Assembly (NCBI RefSeq): GCF_030269605.1
Contig: NZ_BSTQ01000003.1
Span: 372,001 to 436,000 of the forward strand
Direction of reading: 5' to 3'
DNA: 64,000 nucleotides
Origin: Lentzea sp. NBRC 105346
GTDB taxonomy: Bacteria; Actinomycetota; Actinomycetes; Mycobacteriales; Pseudonocardiaceae
Under the pieces are notes generated by a model. That model did not search any database. It worked only from the letters and a program-made list of their open reading frames with translations, and was not told where the DNA came from. Made by a program: the position numbers and the translations under genes. Positions 61,487-64,000 of the stretch are shown here, in pieces (position 1 is the stretch's first letter; each line of letters opens with the position of its first letter).

Positions 61487-62296
61487 TCAGCCTGCCTCAG
61501 CGCGGGCGCCGAAGGAGTAGCCCTGTGAACGGCCGTCGGACGGGGCGGCGGGGCCGCGGTCCTGCAGGTCGCGCAGCGAGGACTCCAGCATGGTCTTGAG
61601 TCGCGTGCGGTATTCGCGCTCGAACGTCTGCAGCTTGTCGATCTGCTTCTCGAGCGTGTTCTTCTCCTGGGTGATGTTGCCCATCACCTCGGCGTGCTTG
61701 CGCTGCGCGTCGCGGTCCAGCGCCGTCGCCTTCTCGCGGGCCTGCCGCTCGAGGGTCTCGGCGCGGGTGCGCGCGTCGTTCAGCATGGTCTCGGCACGCG
61801 TGCGGGCCTCGTTGACCATCGTGTCGGCCTTGGCACGGGCGTCGCTGAGCAGCTGCTCGGACTTGGTCCGGGCCTCCGACAGCATGCCGTCGGCCTCGGC
61901 CTTGGCCTCGCCGGTCAGCCGGTCCGCCATCTCCTGGGCAAGGCCCAGGACCTTGGCGGCCTGCACGTGGTGGTCACCGCCGCCACCGGGCGACGTCTGC
62001 TCCAGCACGGACGGGGGCGGCACCGGGGCGAGCCTGCGCGGCTCTTCCACGCGGGCCGTCATGGGGCCGGAGGAAGCCTTGGCACGTGCGTCGTCGAGGT
62101 CGGCACGCGCGGTCTCGAGCTGCTGGTCAAGCTGCTCAACCTGCTGACGGAGGTCGTTGTTCTCCTCGATCAGGCGGGCGAGCTCGCCCTCAACCAGGTC
62201 GAGGAACGCGTCCACCTCGTCCTCGTTGTAGCCCCGCTTGCCAATCGGCGGCTTGCTGAACGCGACGTTGTGCACGTCAGCGGGGGTCAACGGCAT
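61487..62296 (-). CDS. wag31: DivIVA-family polar growth protein Wag31
   Basis: 269 residues. It starts [36 protein letters not shown], the membrane-binding DivIVA N-terminus, then coiled coils (~30-75 and ~130-250, with [18 protein letters not shown] repeats) joined by a Pro/Gly linker. In actinobacteria it marks cell poles and guides new wall growth. yggT is 47 nt upstream. Its repeats are heptads, not DNA repeats of interest. Confidence 0.97.
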   Translation of the reverse strand: MPLTPADVHNVAFSKPPIGKRGYNEDEVDAFLDLVEGELARLIEENNDLRQQVEQLDQQLETARADLDDARAKASSGPMTARVEEPRRLAPVPPPSVLEQTSPGGGGDHHVQAAKVLGLAQEMADRLTGEAKAEADGMLSEARTKSEQLLSDARAKADTMVNEARTRAETMLNDARTRAETLERQAREKATALDRDAQRKHAEVMGNITQEKNTLEKQIDKLQTFEREYRTRLKTMLESSLRDLQDRGPAAPSDGRSQGYSFGARAEAG

Positions 62297-62342
62297 CGGA
62301 TCACCTCTCGCACTCCTGGGCTGCGGATATCCCGGCTCCCCG

Positions 62343-62627
62343 TCACCTGGGATCTGCCACTCGCATCAAAATGATAACGACCAGCAACAGCACAATAATC
62401 GATAGGTCCAGCCCGACGCCCCCGATCCGCACGGTTGGGATCAACCGTCGCAGCAAGCGGACCGGGGGATCGGTCACTGTGTAGATGGTCTCCAGCGTGA
62501 CGGCGACACCGCCCGCAGGACGCCACTCCCTCGCGAAAGACCGCACCAGCTCGACCACGACACGCGCGGTCAGGAGCAGCCAGAACGAGAAGAGCAGGTA
62601 GTACAGGACGAAGAGGATGGGCTCCAC
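62343..62627 (-). CDS. YggT-family membrane protein
   Basis: 94 residues, two helices ([25 protein letters not shown] start and [18 protein letters not shown] at the end) with the conserved [24 protein letters not shown]. Encoded between sepF and divIVA in most actinobacteria and linked to division or envelope work. It lies 9 nt after sepF. Confidence 0.95.
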   Translation of the reverse strand: MEPILFVLYYLLFSFWLLLTARVVVELVRSFAREWRPAGGVAVTLETIYTVTDPPVRLLRRLIPTVRIGGVGLDLSIIVLLLVVIILMRVADPR

Positions 62628-62636
62628 GTCACAACT

Positions 62637-63263
62637 CTAACCGTGGGAGCCGAACCCGCCTTCGGCCAGCTTCTTGCGGTCCTCGGCGGTCACGTCCACG
62701 TTCGGCGGTGAGAGAAGGAACACCCTGCTGGTGATCTTGTCCATCGAGCCCCGCAGCGCGAACGCGAGACCCGCCGAGAAGTCGACGAGCCGCTTGGCGT
62801 CCGCGTCGTCCATGTCCGTCAGGTTGAGGATCACCGGCGTGCCGTCGCGGTAGTGCTCACCGATGGTGCGCGCCTCGCTGTAGCTCCTGGGGTGGAGCGT
62901 CGTGATGCGCGCCAGCGGGTTGCTCACCGGCTCGGCCACCGGCCGCAGCCGGCTGACCGGCTCGCGGTGCGGGTCGACCGCCAGCGCGCCGTGAACGGGC
63001 GCGTCGGCGTTCCACCGCCGCGCGGGGCCACGCCGCGACTCCGGCTCGTAGTCGTCGGACTCCTCGAGCTCCGAGCGGTACTCGGATCGACCCGTGAAGG
63101 CACGGGTGCGCCGGGGGTACGGGTCGTACTCCTCGGCCTCGGCTCCGTACTCGGACCGGTAGTCGCCGTGGTAGCGCCCCCGATCGTCCTCGTAGCCGGG
63201 GTCGTCTGCGTATTCGGCGGGGACCATGCCGAAGTAGGCCTTCAGCTTGTGCAACGCGCTCAT
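62637..63263 (-). CDS. sepF: cell-division protein SepF
   Basis: 208 residues. N-terminal MSALHKLKAYFGMVPAEY is an amphipathic membrane helix; a long charged linker (YRSEYGAEAEEYDPYPRR) joins it to the C-terminal SepF domain (~120-205: IGEHYRDGTPVILNLTDMDDADAKRLVDFSAGLAFALRGS, then VFLLSPPNVDV). It ties FtsZ to the membrane, replacing FtsA/ZipA in actinobacteria. It precedes yggT by 9 nt. Confidence 0.97.
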   Translation of the reverse strand: MSALHKLKAYFGMVPAEYADDPGYEDDRGRYHGDYRSEYGAEAEEYDPYPRRTRAFTGRSEYRSELEESDDYEPESRRGPARRWNADAPVHGALAVDPHREPVSRLRPVAEPVSNPLARITTLHPRSYSEARTIGEHYRDGTPVILNLTDMDDADAKRLVDFSAGLAFALRGSMDKITSRVFLLSPPNVDVTAEDRKKLAEGGFGSHG

Positions 63264-63330
63264 CCCAGCCCCTCCTCCGCGAGTTCCCCACCATAGGGAC
63301 GGTGCGGCCGGCCCCTCGGTTCCCCGACAG

Positions 63331-63999
63331 TTACGGCAACGTTAGTCGCCTGCTGCCCAGCAACGCGGTTCCGACACGCACGCAAGTGGATCCGTGCGCG
63401 ATGGCATCTTCCAGGTCTCCGCTCATCCCCGCTGAAACCTCGGTGACAGTGGGATGATCATCACGTAGGCGAGATACCACCTCCTCCAGCACCTCAAACG
63501 CTGCTGTAGGAGACATCGCACGGGGCGCGACAGTCATCGCACCGCGGAGAATGAGATCACTCGATCGTGTGATCGCGCCAGCCAAATCCGGAACATCCGG
63601 AATAGCGCAACCGCCTCTCGACGTGTCGCCGTCGATGCTGACCTGCAGCAACACGTCCAACGGACGTCCGCGATCTTGTGCGGCTTTCGCGAGCGCCTCG
63701 GCGAGTCGCACGGAATCCACCGAGTCCACCCGGTCCGCCCACCCGACGACCGAGCGCGCCTTGTTGCGCTGCAACCGGCCGACCATGTGCCATCGCGCGT
63801 CGACCAGATCGCTGAGCTCCGCCGCCTTCGGCCCGGCCTCCTGATCGCGGTTCTCCGCGAAGTCCCGCAAGCCCAGCTCGTGCAGCAGCCGCACGTCGCT
63901 CGCCGGGAAGGTTTTCGTCACGGCGAGCAGCTTCACCTCACCCGGATCGCGCCCGGCCGCCCGGCACGCGGCGTCGATGCGCTCCCGCACCTCCGCGAG
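63331..63999 (-). CDS. PLP homeostasis protein YggS, 5' end cut by the right edge
   Basis: At least 222 residues, with the frame open to the window edge; GTG 63990 is only internal. PLP-lysine lies in VKLLAVTKTFPASDVR, followed by FAENRDQEAGPKAAEL, WHMVGRLQRNKARSVV and GMSGDLEDAIAHGSTCVRVGTALLG. The YggS/ProSC family controls free PLP. Conserved neighbour order yggS-sepF-yggT-wag31. Confidence 0.95.
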   Translation of the reverse strand, partial: LAEVRERIDAACRAAGRDPGEVKLLAVTKTFPASDVRLLHELGLRDFAENRDQEAGPKAAELSDLVDARWHMVGRLQRNKARSVVGWADRVDSVDSVRLAEALAKAAQDRGRPLDVLLQVSIDGDTSRGGCAIPDVPDLAGAITRSSDLILRGAMTVAPRAMSPTAAFEVLEEVVSRLRDDHPTVTEVSAGMSGDLEDAIAHGSTCVRVGTALLGSRRLTLP

Positions 64000-64000
64000 G

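Noticed and set aside
61700..61860. Short tandem repeats inside wag31
   Set aside because: They encode coiled-coil heptads ([18 protein letters not shown]) and are explained by the protein.

Overview
This window is ordinary, gene-dense chromosome of a high-GC actinomycete, most likely in or near the Pseudonocardiaceae (Lentzea/Saccharothrix type). Codon use is strongly GC-biased, GTG starts are common, and neighbouring genes often overlap by 1-4 nt (ATGA/GTGA). The gene content is actinobacterial: PriA-type HisA, BsaP next to BioB, an NrtR/nadABC block, Wag31/SepF/YggT, SAM-IV and translational T-box riboswitches, KptA, and a Rv2061-like F420/PPOX protein. The bioB-bsaP-DUF2567, nrtR-nadABC and hisD-C-B/hisH-priA blocks keep the relative order known from mycobacteria. 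No rRNA, tRNA or CRISPR array was seen, and no gene-free stretch exceeds about 300 bases.

Layout. 0-3 kb: a left-truncated membrane protein, a PPOX-fold oxidoreductase and a ClpC2-like HTH/Clp-N protein behind two palindromic operators. 3-8 kb (minus): split transketolase, an unknown membrane protein, hisH, an unknown secreted protein and priA, read from a SoxR-box promoter. 8-18 kb: soxR, a CYP102-type P450-reductase fusion with a divergent PAS-LuxR regulator, a small membrane protein facing a NarL-type two-component system, a KAS III-like enzyme, kptA, a methyltransferase and a secreted protein; this block splits the his genes. 18-22 kb (minus): hisD-hisC-hisB, a previously hidden 51-aa membrane protein and a membrane-anchored protein, all translationally coupled. 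22-28.7 kb: M14 carboxypeptidase, class V aminotransferase, oligopeptide-type binding lipoprotein, a TnpB-only element, a nitrilase-superfamily enzyme and a second SoxR-box gene (ABM monooxygenase).

28.6-43 kb: nadA-nadB-nadC with divergent nrtR, a LON-domain protein, a pentapeptide-repeat protein, an MFS/YcsI pair behind a GntR-type palindrome, bioB-bsaP-DUF2567, bioD, a glutaredoxin-like protein, bioA and a P450. 42-51.6 kb: an unknown duplicated-domain protein after dnaE, an HTH/beta-sandwich protein, and a SAM-IV riboswitch leading an aminotransferase-lspA-rluD run. 51.6-57 kb: a pair of DUF3592-like proteins, a CPA1 antiporter, a secreted M28 aminopeptidase, a TetR/SRPBCC divergent pair and a secreted HAF-type repeat protein. 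57-64 kb: T-box-controlled ileS, DoxX, then the division-linked genes wag31, yggT, sepF and a right-truncated yggS.

Most notable signals: two SoxR boxes 20 kb apart (23 of 24 bases identical) placed exactly 38 nt before the start codons of two different genes; ClpC2 autoregulatory palindromes; an over-represented palindrome TCCAC-A-GTGGA; a SAM-IV riboswitch whose core is perfectly complementary to the downstream ribosome-binding site; and convergent genes that repeatedly end either in a shared 4-bp stop or in a long palindrome.
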